From CAYQVO01 sp964421085 (GTDB lineage Bacteria > Bdellovibrionota_C > UBA2361 > CAYQVO01), in assembly GCA_964421085.1 (NCBI GenBank), contig CAYQVO010000055.1, positions 1-14,763 of the forward strand: DNA of 14,763 nt, read 5' to 3'. The notes beneath the pieces are model-generated. The model made no database searches and was not told where the DNA came from. It saw nothing but the letters and a program-made list of their open reading frames with translations. Shown here one piece after another: positions 7,543 to 14,555 of the stretch. Position 1 is the stretch's first letter. Each line of letters begins with the position of its first letter. The position numbers were made by a program, and so were the translations under genes.

Positions 7543-7756
7543 ATGCAGTGCGGGAAAGTGCCGGAGATGCTTAAGGATCAGGCGAATGTTATGATTTTGG
7601 CGCGAATAACCATGCAGAGGCAGGAAAGAAATGACGGAAATGCGGGGGCTTGAGTTCGGAAAAGGGGAGGGAATCTCCGGGGCAACTGGCGGCGCAAAAA
7701 TGCCTGCGCCGTGGACAGCAAGTGTCGCCGTACCGAAGGGATCAAGGGAGGAGATC

Positions 7757-8653
7757 ATGGCTGCAGTTCTGTCTCAGGAGCCTGTGGTCGATATCGCTGA
7801 ACTGGAGGCGCTCAGGAGAGAGACTGCGGCGAAGTATCATGGTCTTATAGAAGATTTCAAGCGCGCCTCGCGCAGAAAAGAGTCCCCTCTCGCCCACAGC
7901 CTGATATTCATCGATCACCATCACCCGGGAGGCTGGGTGCTCGATAGTCCGATGCTTCAGTCCGAAAAGTTTACTTTCAGACGGCAGCACCAGAGCGAAC
8001 AGCCCGATGGAAATGCCCCCAGCCTGGTTACCATTGTAATACAGGACGGAAAACTCAGTGAATTTGATCCTGGAATGTTATCACAGGCAAGGGCGTGGCA
8101 GGGAGCGTCAGCGATAAGCATCAGCCACAGCATCATCCCGCGCAGTTTTGCGGTGCTGATCTTCGATCCTTTTGACGATCTTTTTCCCGTCAATCTCGAA
8201 CTGGCTGTAGACCGTTATGCCGGGAATGAAGACAGAATTATTTCGCGGCAGAAAGAATGCCTTAAGGCTCTTCAGAGAAGTGAAGAGATCCTGGCCGATC
8301 CGAACCACCCGTGGAGAAAAGAAAGAGGCAATAGTGTCCAGTCTATTCCGTCAGATCAGCAGAAACTGCAGGAGCAAATCCGGAATCTGGGAAAGGAACT
8401 CGCGCGGGAGTGGCTCCCGGTAGAGAGAGCCCAGGTGATTGTAAGAGAGCGTGCAGTACTTTGTTCCCTGCAGGACAACGATTCCCTTCAGTTCCCCGGC
8501 ATCAAAAGCGGCCGTGACCTCGGCTTCGAATCGCCGCTTCAGCTCGTGCAGTGTGTTGACGAGGCATATCCTGCCATGGAACAGATGCTTTTTTCGGGCG
8601 AGCTTCCTGATGAGATTCCTGCTGGACTTGCAAAACTGCTTGGGCGGGAATAG
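7757..8653 (+). CDS. Conserved-looking protein of unknown function, divergent partner of the RNB-like gene
   Basis: A protein of 298 residues from ATG 7757, chosen because GGAGG sits five bases upstream. The frame is open from ATG 7631 (340 residues, with AGGAAAG upstream), but the extra 42 residues are Gly/Lys-rich and poorly protein-like. I recognise no family. Visible features: a charged N-terminal helix (ELEALRRETAAKYHGLIEDF), SLIFIDHHHPGGW with three consecutive histidines, an alternating hydrophobic core (SLVTIVIQDGKL, SFAVLIFDPFDDLFPVNLEL) suggesting an alpha/beta fold, and a helical stretch (SDQQKLQEQIRNLGKELARE) of coiled-coil character. No signal peptide or membrane segment, so probably cytoplasmic. 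It shares an intergenic region with the RNB-like gene. The two are boxed in by IS66 and IS91 relics, which hints at joint transfer and function, but this is only positional evidence. Confidence 0.65.
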   Translation: MAAVLSQEPVVDIAELEALRRETAAKYHGLIEDFKRASRRKESPLAHSLIFIDHHHPGGWVLDSPMLQSEKFTFRRQHQSEQPDGNAPSLVTIVIQDGKLSEFDPGMLSQARAWQGASAISISHSIIPRSFAVLIFDPFDDLFPVNLELAVDRYAGNEDRIISRQKECLKALQRSEEILADPNHPWRKERGNSVQSIPSDQQKLQEQIRNLGKELAREWLPVERAQVIVRERAVLCSLQDNDSLQFPGIKSGRDLGFESPLQLVQCVDEAYPAMEQMLFSGELPDEIPAGLAKLLGRE

Positions 8654-8665
8654 AGAGATTGCCAC

Positions 8666-8690
8666 GAACATCGAGCGAATCCCGATGTTC
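8666..8690 (+). other. Hairpin after the unknown gene
   Basis: A perfect 8-bp inverted repeat (GAACATCG / CGATGTTC, 9-base loop) begins 12 bases after the stop codon at 8653. Its place fits a transcript end or RNA-stabilising hairpin, but no T-run follows, so a classical intrinsic terminator is not supported. Confidence 0.4.
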
Positions 8691-8695
8691 CCGCA

Positions 8696-8872
8696 ATGAC
8701 AGATATCGTGAATGAGCATTGGAGAGAAATCCGGATACTTCTCGCGGATCCTTTGCACGGAGTCCTGTACGGAGCGGCTCGTCATGTCGGTAAGCAGGTC
8801 CCAGTCCAGTATGCTGCCCGGGCATACACAGAAAGGTATCAATACGAAATCGACCCCATGAAATGCCCATAG
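8696..8872 (+). CDS. Possible small ORF, 58 residues, unknown
   Basis: ATG 8696 to TAG 8872 would encode a soluble peptide beginning MTDIVNEHWREIRILLADP and ending with EIDPMKCP. Composition is protein-like, with an amphipathic start. However, there is no clear ribosome-binding site, the upstream hairpin is adjacent, and the opposite strand is also open across it. It may be an internal fragment of a decayed gene belonging with the IS91-like piece that follows. I do not recognise it. Low confidence. Confidence 0.25.
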   Translation: MTDIVNEHWREIRILLADPLHGVLYGAARHVGKQVPVQYAARAYTERYQYEIDPMKCP

Positions 8873-8886
8873 TGCCACGCGCCCCG

Positions 8887-9024
8887 ATGCGGATTATCTC
8901 ATTCATTCACGACCCGCCGGAGCGTAAAAAAGTTATGGAGGCTCTCGGGCTTCCTCTCCTTATGGCACCGGAAAAGTGGGCTCGGTCGCAATCATTGATT
9001 GATTTCGCTCTCGATGCCGCCTGA
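8887..9024 (+). pseudogene. C-terminal tail of an IS91-like transposase (relic)
   Basis: The frame reads MRIISFIHDPPERKKVMEAL, then GLP, and ends at TGA 9022-9024. This resembles the very C terminus of IS91-type transposases (M-R/K-I-I-A-F-I-x-D-x-x-V-I-x-K-I-L-x-H-L-G-L), which is normally followed by a proline-rich stub. Only about 45 residues are left, with no upstream catalytic part. It is on the opposite strand to the IS91-type fragment at 4655-4927, so the two are not halves of one simply interrupted gene. Short match, medium to low confidence. Confidence 0.45.
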
Positions 9025-9276
9025 CTTTACCCTCACAACTGTCTTCGTCCTGCCATGCCGATTTTCAAGCACTCTCACGGGAATTTTCAGCCCTCGTACT
9101 GCAATCGCGCCGACCTTTTTGCCATTTCAACTGTTATCACCAAAAACCCATTCCACACTTCTTCAACCTGCTTATGCCAACCACCTCAGATGATTCCCAT
9201 GACTCCCCTGATCGCCCGGAAATAATCGATCTTTCTATCCTTTACCGGGCAAGAATTCACTTTTCTGGAATCTGGA
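9025..9276. other. No gene recognised
   Basis: All frames are short or low in protein character. I see no transposon end, promoter or RNA signature. It separates the IS91-like relic from the structured region that follows. Confidence 0.4.
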
Positions 9277-9445
9277 GCGGTCCTCGAAAAGAGTGACCGG
9301 TATTATTGAGGACCGCCCTGGTAGTGCATCCAGGAAGTTTTTTCCTGGGACGCAAGTTCCTACGGCTTCAGATCCCCCTTCGCATAAAGCTACGGGGGAT
9401 AGTGCCGCGACTGGTTTAGTGAAGAAAATTATCAGACGCGGCACT
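9277..9445. ncRNA. Cluster of four inverted repeats, possible structured RNA (GEMM-like motif on the plus strand)
   Basis: Four perfect inverted repeats lie in 169 bases: GCGGTCCTC 9277-9285 with 9308-9316; CCAGGAA 9330-9336 with 9342-9348 (5-base loop); ATCCCCC 9372-9378 with 9394-9400, nested inside CGGC 9363-9366 with GCCG 9404-9407; and AGTGCCGCG 9401-9409 with 9437-9445, which competes with the CGGC/GCCG pairing. On the plus strand, GCATCC then the second hairpin then GGGACGCAAG recalls the c-di-GMP-I (GEMM) riboswitch core, GCAAACC then hairpin P1b then GGGACGCAAAGC. The GNRA loop and the usual 3' half are not evident, and no plus-strand gene follows. Read on the minus strand it is the 3' region of the Asp-box protein gene. 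Structure is seen; the class is a guess. Confidence 0.35.
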
Positions 9446-9472
9446 GGTCGAAGCGTTGCACCCCCTGGAGTC

Positions 9473-10729
9473 CTATTTGAGCATCTTATTCACCAGACGC
9501 TTGCAGGTATTCCACCCAGCCTTTGATTTCGCCTTATTCTTTTTCTTGCCGGCATTGAAAGCCCTCTTCAAGCTTTTAAGATTCTTCCTGGTGCATTTCG
9601 GCAGGCCGCTTTTTACTTCGGCTTCGGAAGAGGCCAGCAAAGACGCAAGCCCATTCAGTGCCTGGCTGATGGCTTTCCTTGCGGCATTTACCGCAGATTT
9701 TACTTTCCCCTTTGGAGCCTTCTTTGCTGTGGGAATCTCAGCTTTAATGATGCTCAGATAATCACGCGCGTTGTCAACAACGGAGCCGCCTCCACCACCT
9801 CCGCCATCGCTGGTATATATCTCACCATATTGTGTCACAACGACAAATCTGCCGCTTCCATATGCTATAGCGTTTACGCCAAAGCCAAGAGCGGTGTTTT
9901 GCGGCACCCAGGTGGCGCCGCTATCAGAAGAAACCAGCGTCCTGCCGCCGCCCACAGCCACAAATAGTCCGGCCCCTGAAGCCGCATCAGTCAGCGTAGC
10001 TCCGGAACTTTTTTGGTAAGCGAGAGTGTATGAGCTTCCGCTTCCCAACAAAGCAATAGTATCATTTGGTCCGAATATCAGAATAACGCCGCCAACATCC
10101 TTGATGTTCTCCATGGAGGTCAAACCGGGCAAGCCCACTGAAGTCCATTTGTTCAGGGCTATTGAGTTGGCCACAGCGGTATAACTATAAGCGCTTTCCA
10201 GGCAATACCATCCTCCACTGCTGCTGTATGCGAGGGCTGTCGGGGAACAGCCGGGATCAGAAGGAGCCCAAGTAGTCCCTCCATTAGTAGAAAGCACTCC
10301 GACTCCTCCGCCGGAAGTCCAATATCCGGCAAGACAGGTTGCCCCACCGCATGCCACATCTTCAAAGTCATTCGGAGCGCCGCTCACCGCGTCACTCCAG
10401 CTTGTGCCGTCAAGGGACGTCCTAATCACCCCATTCTTGCCCACAATGACAAAACCTGTGCTGCTTGCAGCGAGACCCATCATCCAATTCGCAGCGCCGG
10501 TATTATGAGTGGTCCAGGAGATTCCGTCAGCCGATCTCATTACCTTGCCATTGCAGTCCATGGCAAGAAATACATCATGCGCGTACACCAGTTCGGTCAA
10601 ACACAATCCTGTGGTCTGGCGCCTGGTCCAGCTGATGGTTTGCGCTGATGCAGATTCGCCCCACACAATGCATGCTGCAACAGCAAGCATGAGCACAACA
10701 ACAAAAGTATTTATCCTTCCGGACTTCAT
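9473..10729 (-). CDS. Secreted Asp-box (BNR-like) beta-propeller protein with lysine-rich C-terminal module
   Basis: A 418-residue exported protein from ATG 10729, chosen because GGGGGAAG precedes it and because it opens a proper signal peptide: MKSGR, a hydrophobic core, and cleavage expected after A-S-A at 29. Residues 30-308 contain Asp-box turns of sialidase/BNR-type propellers: SADGISW (66-72), SLDGTSW (105-111), STNGGTTW (147-154) and SSDSGATW (267-274). A seven-glycine linker (309-315) leads to a helical C-terminal module (317-418) with 21 lysines in 102 residues and cysteines at 379 and 409. A related module ends the other secreted protein at 13019-14455. Asp-boxes occur in many non-enzymatic propellers and no sialidase Arg triad is evident, so binding or structural duty outside the cytoplasm is likelier than hydrolysis. 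The IS3 relic starts about ten bases before the ATG, so the original promoter is probably lost. Confidence 0.75.
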   Translation of the reverse strand: MKSGRINTFVVVLMLAVAACIVWGESASAQTISWTRRQTTGLCLTELVYAHDVFLAMDCNGKVMRSADGISWTTHNTGAANWMMGLAASSTGFVIVGKNGVIRTSLDGTSWSDAVSGAPNDFEDVACGGATCLAGYWTSGGGVGVLSTNGGTTWAPSDPGCSPTALAYSSSGGWYCLESAYSYTAVANSIALNKWTSVGLPGLTSMENIKDVGGVILIFGPNDTIALLGSGSSYTLAYQKSSGATLTDAASGAGLFVAVGGGRTLVSSDSGATWVPQNTALGFGVNAIAYGSGRFVVVTQYGEIYTSDGGGGGGGSVVDNARDYLSIIKAEIPTAKKAPKGKVKSAVNAARKAISQALNGLASLLASSEAEVKSGLPKCTRKNLKSLKRAFNAGKKKNKAKSKAGWNTCKRLVNKMLK

Positions 10730-10739
10730 ATGATCTTCC

Positions 10740-11235
10740 CCCAGTTTGGCTGAGTGCATAAGCCGCGATTTGGTGACGCTCGAAATCTTCGGGCGACCAA
10801 TACGCTATCGATGAATGCCTCCGTACTCGGTTATAAAAACGCTCGACATAATCGAACACTTCTTGTTCCATCTCCCGTCTCGTTTCGAAGGTGAAGCCAT
10901 ATATGGCCTCAACCTTGAAAGAATGGAATAGACTTTCTGCCACTGCATTATACCAACAGTCACCCTTACGGCTCATGCTGGGTTTGGCCTGCCGGCCGCT
11001 TGGTGCTTTCACAAACGTCTCGGCGGTGTACTGTACGCCTCGATCTGTGCGGACAATCAGCCCTGGACCGGGCTTACGCCTCGCACACGCTCGCTGCCAT
11101 GCATGCATGACGAGATCCGAGTTTAACCTCCGGCCGATTGACCACCCAACCACCATTCGGGAATAGAGGTCAATGAAGACGGAGAGATAGAGCCGGCCTT
11201 CTTTCGTCCACAGACAGGTCGAATCGGCACAGAAC
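10740..11235 (-). pseudogene. IS3-family transposase (OrfB) C-terminal relic
   Basis: On the minus strand this encodes the catalytic half of an IS3 OrfB. LWTKEGRLYLSVFIDLYSRM and VVGWSIGRRLNSDLV follow the first aspartate. RTDRGVQYTAETF contains the second. GDCWYNAVAESLFHSFKVE contains the catalytic glutamate. Next come VFDYVERFYNRVRRHSSIAY and the family C terminus WSPEDFE. The N-terminal half is missing. It fits exactly between the stop codon of the binding-protein gene (11241) and the start region of the Asp-box protein (10729), all on one strand. It is clearly diverged at DNA level from the relic at 34-480, so these were two different elements of the family. The frame runs on beyond the element into the neighbouring gene. 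Confidence 0.85.
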
Positions 11236-11240
11236 GAAAG

Positions 11241-12311
11241 TCACCTCCAGTCCCGCACTTTCATCAACACAGCCTCCGCCCTGCTCCCTGCAAATCCCTC
11301 CCCGAAATCAACCTCCCCCCCTGCCCCTTTGAACTTCACCCTCCGCATTGCATCAGCAGGACTTGCGGGATTCATGGCAAACGCCTTTGCGACAGCATAA
11401 ACAGTATCGTAATGCATCGCCTCTTCGAGAAGCGGCCTCTCTCCATACCGCTTCAGAAAACGGGATTCAAAATCATTCGAGGAAGGCCAGAAGAGCGCAA
11501 ACACCTCGGAAAGATCCTCAGGGCGGAGAATGCCCTCCGCCGCCGCGGCCACCGCATCTTCGGTTGCAAGAAGCACCGGTACGTTCAGATGATAATCACG
11601 CAGCAGCGGAACGATTCTCTCAGGTAGACTCGATATGAAGATCATGTCGGGTTTTCGCCTTGCAACAGCGGCAATATCCGTCCTGTAGTCAGCATTGTAG
11701 TCGCCGTTGCAGACGGTATTAACCTCAACGCCCCGCTCTCCTGCTGCTGCCTCAACAAGTTCCCGGAGGGCAGTTCCCCACGCATCCTCCCAGCAGAAAA
11801 GCGCAAGCGATCGACCGGCAGGATACCTTGCAAAGAAGTCATTCACTGCTCCCCGCATATTTTTCGTTTTCGGCCCAAGCGTAAAAAAATACGGCGATCG
11901 AAACCCGGCTGAAGAGTCCACCAGCGTGGGAGACATCAGAAGAGTCTTCTGCCGATCAGCAACGGGAATCAAAGGATTAGTTGTCACAGACCAGAGATCC
12001 CCTATAACCGCGGCTGCGCCCGCCTGAGTCGTAAGCTTCTCATATGCGCTCACGGACACGGCCGGTCTCGTCTGGGAATCCTCCACGACAAGAGCAAGTT
12101 TCCTGCCGTTTATCCCTCCGGCTGCATTGATATCGTCCTGAGCCATCATTGCGCCTCTCAGCCCCCGGAGCCCCCATCTTGCGGCCGGCCCGGTAAGTGA
12201 ATACACCAGTCCAACCTTCAAGGGATCTTCTTCCGGTGCCGGCGCGCCTGAACAGCACAGCAGGACTACCACACCTGCCAGAGATATCGCATTCAAGTAC
12301 TTGTTCCTCAT
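11241..12311 (-). CDS. Periplasmic substrate-binding lipoprotein, branched-chain amino acid (LivK) type
   Basis: A 356-residue protein of the Leu/Ile/Val-binding family (periplasmic-binding-protein-like fold I). The N terminus MRNKYLNAISLAGVVVLLCC is a signal peptide with cysteines at 19 and 20, suggesting lipidation and membrane anchoring, although the residue before the cysteine is atypical for a lipobox. The mature part opens with KVGLVYSLTGPAARWGLRGL, then AQDDINAAGGINGRKL and LVVEDSQTRP, the classic signature of this family. It ends normally with FGEGFAGSRAEAVLMKVRDW, so it is complete although the IS3 relic touches its stop codon. Expected role: capture of amino acids, amides, urea or aromatic acids for an ABC importer, or ligand sensing. 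No permease or ATPase genes (livHMGF) are adjacent, so it is an orphan here. No convincing ribosome-binding site precedes ATG 12311. Confidence 0.85.
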   Translation of the reverse strand: MRNKYLNAISLAGVVVLLCCSGAPAPEEDPLKVGLVYSLTGPAARWGLRGLRGAMMAQDDINAAGGINGRKLALVVEDSQTRPAVSVSAYEKLTTQAGAAAVIGDLWSVTTNPLIPVADRQKTLLMSPTLVDSSAGFRSPYFFTLGPKTKNMRGAVNDFFARYPAGRSLALFCWEDAWGTALRELVEAAAGERGVEVNTVCNGDYNADYRTDIAAVARRKPDMIFISSLPERIVPLLRDYHLNVPVLLATEDAVAAAAEGILRPEDLSEVFALFWPSSNDFESRFLKRYGERPLLEEAMHYDTVYAVAKAFAMNPASPADAMRRVKFKGAGGEVDFGEGFAGSRAEAVLMKVRDWR

Positions 12312-12561
12312 ACAGCCAATAGTACAGAAAGAGCTGATTTACGCCTGGCAAACGAAAGAAAAGCAGATATAATAAACTTTTGGTTTACACACTTCTGCCA
12401 TCTTATAAACAGAAAGTTTACAATGCTCCAGAGCAACGGCGCCACGCACCGGGAGCTCATCATCATGGAACCTGCAAAGCATTCCTCCATCGAAATCTCG
12501 AAAAGTCCGGAGGGGTCTTCAGGTGAAGGCATATGATGCTTTTGCACCTGGGATTTTCCTG

Positions 12562-12756
12562 TTAAGCATCGTCATCCAGAACATCCTCCAGCTGTGATGC
12601 AGAATATGGCGATGAGATTGACAAGTCGTTCGGCAGTTCGTATGGATCTTTTCCTTTGCCTCGGGCGTGAGCCCCATGCCGAGCGTCAGCAAATTCGCTC
12701 CCTTCCAGTTCTTCAAAAATAACCGGCTTCTTTTCGCCTTTAACCTTTCTTGCCAT
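12562..12756 (-). CDS. Possible small protein, 64 residues, unknown
   Basis: ATG 12756 to a stop at 12562 would give a very hydrophilic peptide beginning MARKVKGEKKPVIFEELEG, with ADARHGAHARGKGKDPYELP in the middle and an acidic end (QLEDVLDDDA). AAGG lies about ten bases before the ATG. The basic start and acidic tail look protein-like, but I recognise no family, and an overlapping frame is also open. It could be a small regulator, an antitoxin, or a fragment. Confidence 0.3.
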   Translation of the reverse strand: MARKVKGEKKPVIFEELEGSEFADARHGAHARGKGKDPYELPNDLSISSPYSASQLEDVLDDDA

Positions 12757-12847
12757 CTAAACCCGAACCTTAAATATTACCCAAGTCAGCGTCTCACATG
12801 CACCTTGTTCTTCGGCAAAATCATTTATCCGCGTTTTCACCTGCTTG

Positions 12848-12970
12848 TGGGTAAAAGAAAGCGCCGAAGGACGCTTACTGAAGATCCATAAGATGACTTT
12901 CGATGTCCTGCTGCGCGTCCTTCAGGGTTTGGGATACAAGTACAAAATCAGCGCGAGTAAGGCTGCCTGA
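12848..12970 (+). pseudogene. Possible XRE/HigA-type antitoxin C-terminal relic
   Basis: The plus-strand frame ending at TGA 12968-12970 reads GRLLKIHKMTFDVLLRVLQG, then LGYKYKISASKAA. HigA-like XRE antitoxins commonly end in this manner: a G-K-x-x-x-(F/M)-(T/S)-x-D-x-L-(V/L)-x-x-L-x-x-L-G turn followed by a short basic strand and K/R-A-A. The helix-turn-helix proper, which should precede it, is not recognisable, the frame is open only from 12761, and no toxin gene adjoins. Short similarity from memory; low confidence. Confidence 0.3.
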
Positions 12971-12997
12971 AGAGCGGTTCAGCCGGACTGGGAAGCC

Positions 12998-13020
12998 AGG
13001 AGCCTGCGTCACAGGCTCCT
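12998..13020 (-). terminator. Hairpin at the end of the 478-residue propeller gene
   Basis: A perfect 9-bp stem (AGGAGCCTG / CAGGCTCCT, loop CGTCA) overlaps the TAG stop of the minus-strand gene ending at 13019. Position and strength suit a transcript end. No T-run follows on the minus strand, so intrinsic termination is not proven. Confidence 0.45.
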
Positions 13021-14455
13021 AGTCAACCGCCTTCATCTTCCCAAGGAGCTTCGCAAGTTGCTTCCAGAGCTTGTTGGCAGTCTTCTGAGCAGTTCTACTC
13101 GAGCAGGCTTTGTTACAAATACTCAGGGCCTGTTTAGCAGACTTAAGAGAAAGATTGACATACGCCGGATTAATGATACTGGCATCACTGAGTGCCTTGG
13201 CGAGGTTCTTCAAAGCGTTCCGCAAAGACGTTCTCGCTGCTTTAATCTTTTTGTTTGCCTTCTTTATTTTAGCTGCTTTTTTGCCCTTGGCTGCTTTAAA
13301 GGGTTTCTTAGCCAAGTTCATGTTGGCTTGCGCTGTCGCAATCAAATCAAGCGCTGTTGCAGTGCCGCTGTAGGAAGATGTGCTGAGATCGCCAAGCACG
13401 AAAACATGATAGAGGGCAGTATGAAGCTCCTCATGATACTGCCGCCAGAGAATTTGATTGCCGCGAATGCTTGGCCACTCTTTCTTGCTTCGTCCGCCGG
13501 CAACCAGCCACTCTTTTGAAGTGGAAATGTCGTAGAGCACAAGGCCCGGGTAATCACTGCTGTTGTTGGGGCGTCGGTCAAAGAAAATTACGTAATTGCC
13601 GGATATTGCCGGGGCATTCAGGCTTGGGGCATATATATAATCCTTGATGGGATTTCCAAGCTTGTTACGGAACTCTCTTGTGTTTGTGTTATAAAGAGAA
13701 ATTGCAGTCAGCTCAGTGTTGCCAAGAAATTCATAAAAAGCAATCCAGTCGCCTGAGATTGCCGGGTAGCGCTGACGTCCAAATCTGGCGATCTCGTTAT
13801 CACGGCCCGGCCCCCGAACGTAAAGATCCCAATGGGTCGCTTTCTGAGAAGATCCGGCAACAGGCGGAGCGCTGAAGGCCACTGTCGATTTGTGTATTGT
13901 TGCATCATCCCATCGCACATCAGAGTAAGGACTTGCGCCGCGCTCATCAATCACAGCTGTATAAACACCTGTCGAGGTGTTGTACACATATAGAGCAGGG
14001 GAGTAAGAGCCGGAGACATGATACCAGGTTGTAAACAAAAGATTAAAGCCGCTTAACACTGTGCTGTCGATTCTGTTTCCATGGGCATCTAAACTCATAA
14101 AGACCGCCCCGCTCCCGTCCCGTTTCATCAATTCAAAATATGGAGACCATCCTATCCCCATATCGGCCGGTTCCATGCGGGCAATCCCATCACCAATTAT
14201 GTACAGAGAACCAGGCTTTCCTGCTAAAGAGACAATAAGCTCTTCTGTTCCTGTCACATAATCATAACTAAGAACACTTTCTTTAACTCCCGTTTCCTCG
14301 ACCACTTTCAGCAGAAGTTTGCCGTCATCAAGAGTCGGGGAGCCTTTCAATTCCGGCAGCACATACTCCTTGCCGGGAGCTTGATCGAGGGCTGCGGCCG
14401 AAGAACTGCAGAAAATAACAACGGCAAGAGCAAAGAAGAGATGGGATCTAGTCAT
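13019..14455 (-). CDS. Secreted beta-propeller-like protein with lysine-rich C-terminal module
   Basis: A 478-residue exported protein. ATG 14455 is chosen because AGGA lies six bases upstream and a signal peptide follows directly (MTRSHLFFALAVVIFC, cleavage expected near A-A-A at 20-22); the 33 extra upstream codons lack this. Residues 30-360 are beta-rich, with repeated blades of the P-A-I-S-G-x-x-I type seen in TolB-like and archaeal/bacterial surface propellers: PAISGDWIAF (231-240), PAISGNYVIF (282-291) and PSIRGNQILW (328-337), each followed by a short Asp/Asn-rich turn and LYN or LYD strand. Residues 366-478 form a helical module with 23 lysines in 113 residues (AKKPFKAAKGKKAAKIKKAN) and cysteines at 447 and 451, related to the tail of the Asp-box protein at 9473-10729. 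Probably envelope or extracellular, non-enzymatic. It has its own sigma70-like promoter. Confidence 0.75.
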   Translation of the reverse strand: MTRSHLFFALAVVIFCSSSAAALDQAPGKEYVLPELKGSPTLDDGKLLLKVVEETGVKESVLSYDYVTGTEELIVSLAGKPGSLYIIGDGIARMEPADMGIGWSPYFELMKRDGSGAVFMSLDAHGNRIDSTVLSGFNLLFTTWYHVSGSYSPALYVYNTSTGVYTAVIDERGASPYSDVRWDDATIHKSTVAFSAPPVAGSSQKATHWDLYVRGPGRDNEIARFGRQRYPAISGDWIAFYEFLGNTELTAISLYNTNTREFRNKLGNPIKDYIYAPSLNAPAISGNYVIFFDRRPNNSSDYPGLVLYDISTSKEWLVAGGRSKKEWPSIRGNQILWRQYHEELHTALYHVFVLGDLSTSSYSGTATALDLIATAQANMNLAKKPFKAAKGKKAAKIKKANKKIKAARTSLRNALKNLAKALSDASIINPAYVNLSLKSAKQALSICNKACSSRTAQKTANKLWKQLAKLLGKMKAVD

Positions 14456-14516
14456 CAGGCATCCTCTGAGGAAAAAACAACAGGCATGGTTGGGAAAACG
14501 ATCACACAGACCTGCT

Positions 14517-14544
14517 ATTATAATGCCGCCTCTTTGGTATTCAA
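14517..14544 (-). promoter_or_regulatory. Sigma70-type promoter for the 478-residue propeller gene
   Basis: On the minus strand TTGAAT (14544-14539), a 16-base spacer, and a perfect TATAAT (14522-14517). Transcription would start near 14510, giving a leader of about 55 bases with the AGGA ribosome-binding site before ATG 14455. Placement and a 6/6 match at -10 make this the best promoter in the window. Confidence 0.6.
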
Positions 14545-14555
14545 GGTTTTTCAAA

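Larger units (their letters stand above)
12312..13018. other. Long intergenic stretch with small ORFs and a possible antitoxin relic
   Basis: About 700 bases without a confident gene. The part next to the binding-protein start (12340-12420) is AT-rich and may hold its promoter, but no hexamer pair at good spacing was found. A 64-codon minus-strand ORF (12562-12756) and an XRE-like fragment on the plus strand (12848-12970) are listed separately. A hairpin at 12998-13020 closes the region. Confidence 0.4.

Noticed and set aside
8351..8878. 175-codon minus-strand frame
   Set aside because: Its lower half is antisense to the well-supported gene ending at 8653 and the remainder shows no ribosome-binding site or family features.
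9363..9407. tRNA-like T-arm (TTCAGATCCCCC)
   Set aside because: No acceptor, D or anticodon arms fit around it, and the C-run pairs with a G-run 15 bases downstream instead.
9277..9445. Integron attC site
   Set aside because: The inverted repeats lack the conserved RYYYAAC/GTTRRRY core sites, and no integrase or cassette structure is present.
10729..10759. Upstream start (10 extra codons) for the Asp-box protein
   Set aside because: The extra residues come from the IS3 relic side, and the GGGGGAAG ribosome-binding site and signal peptide favour ATG 10729.
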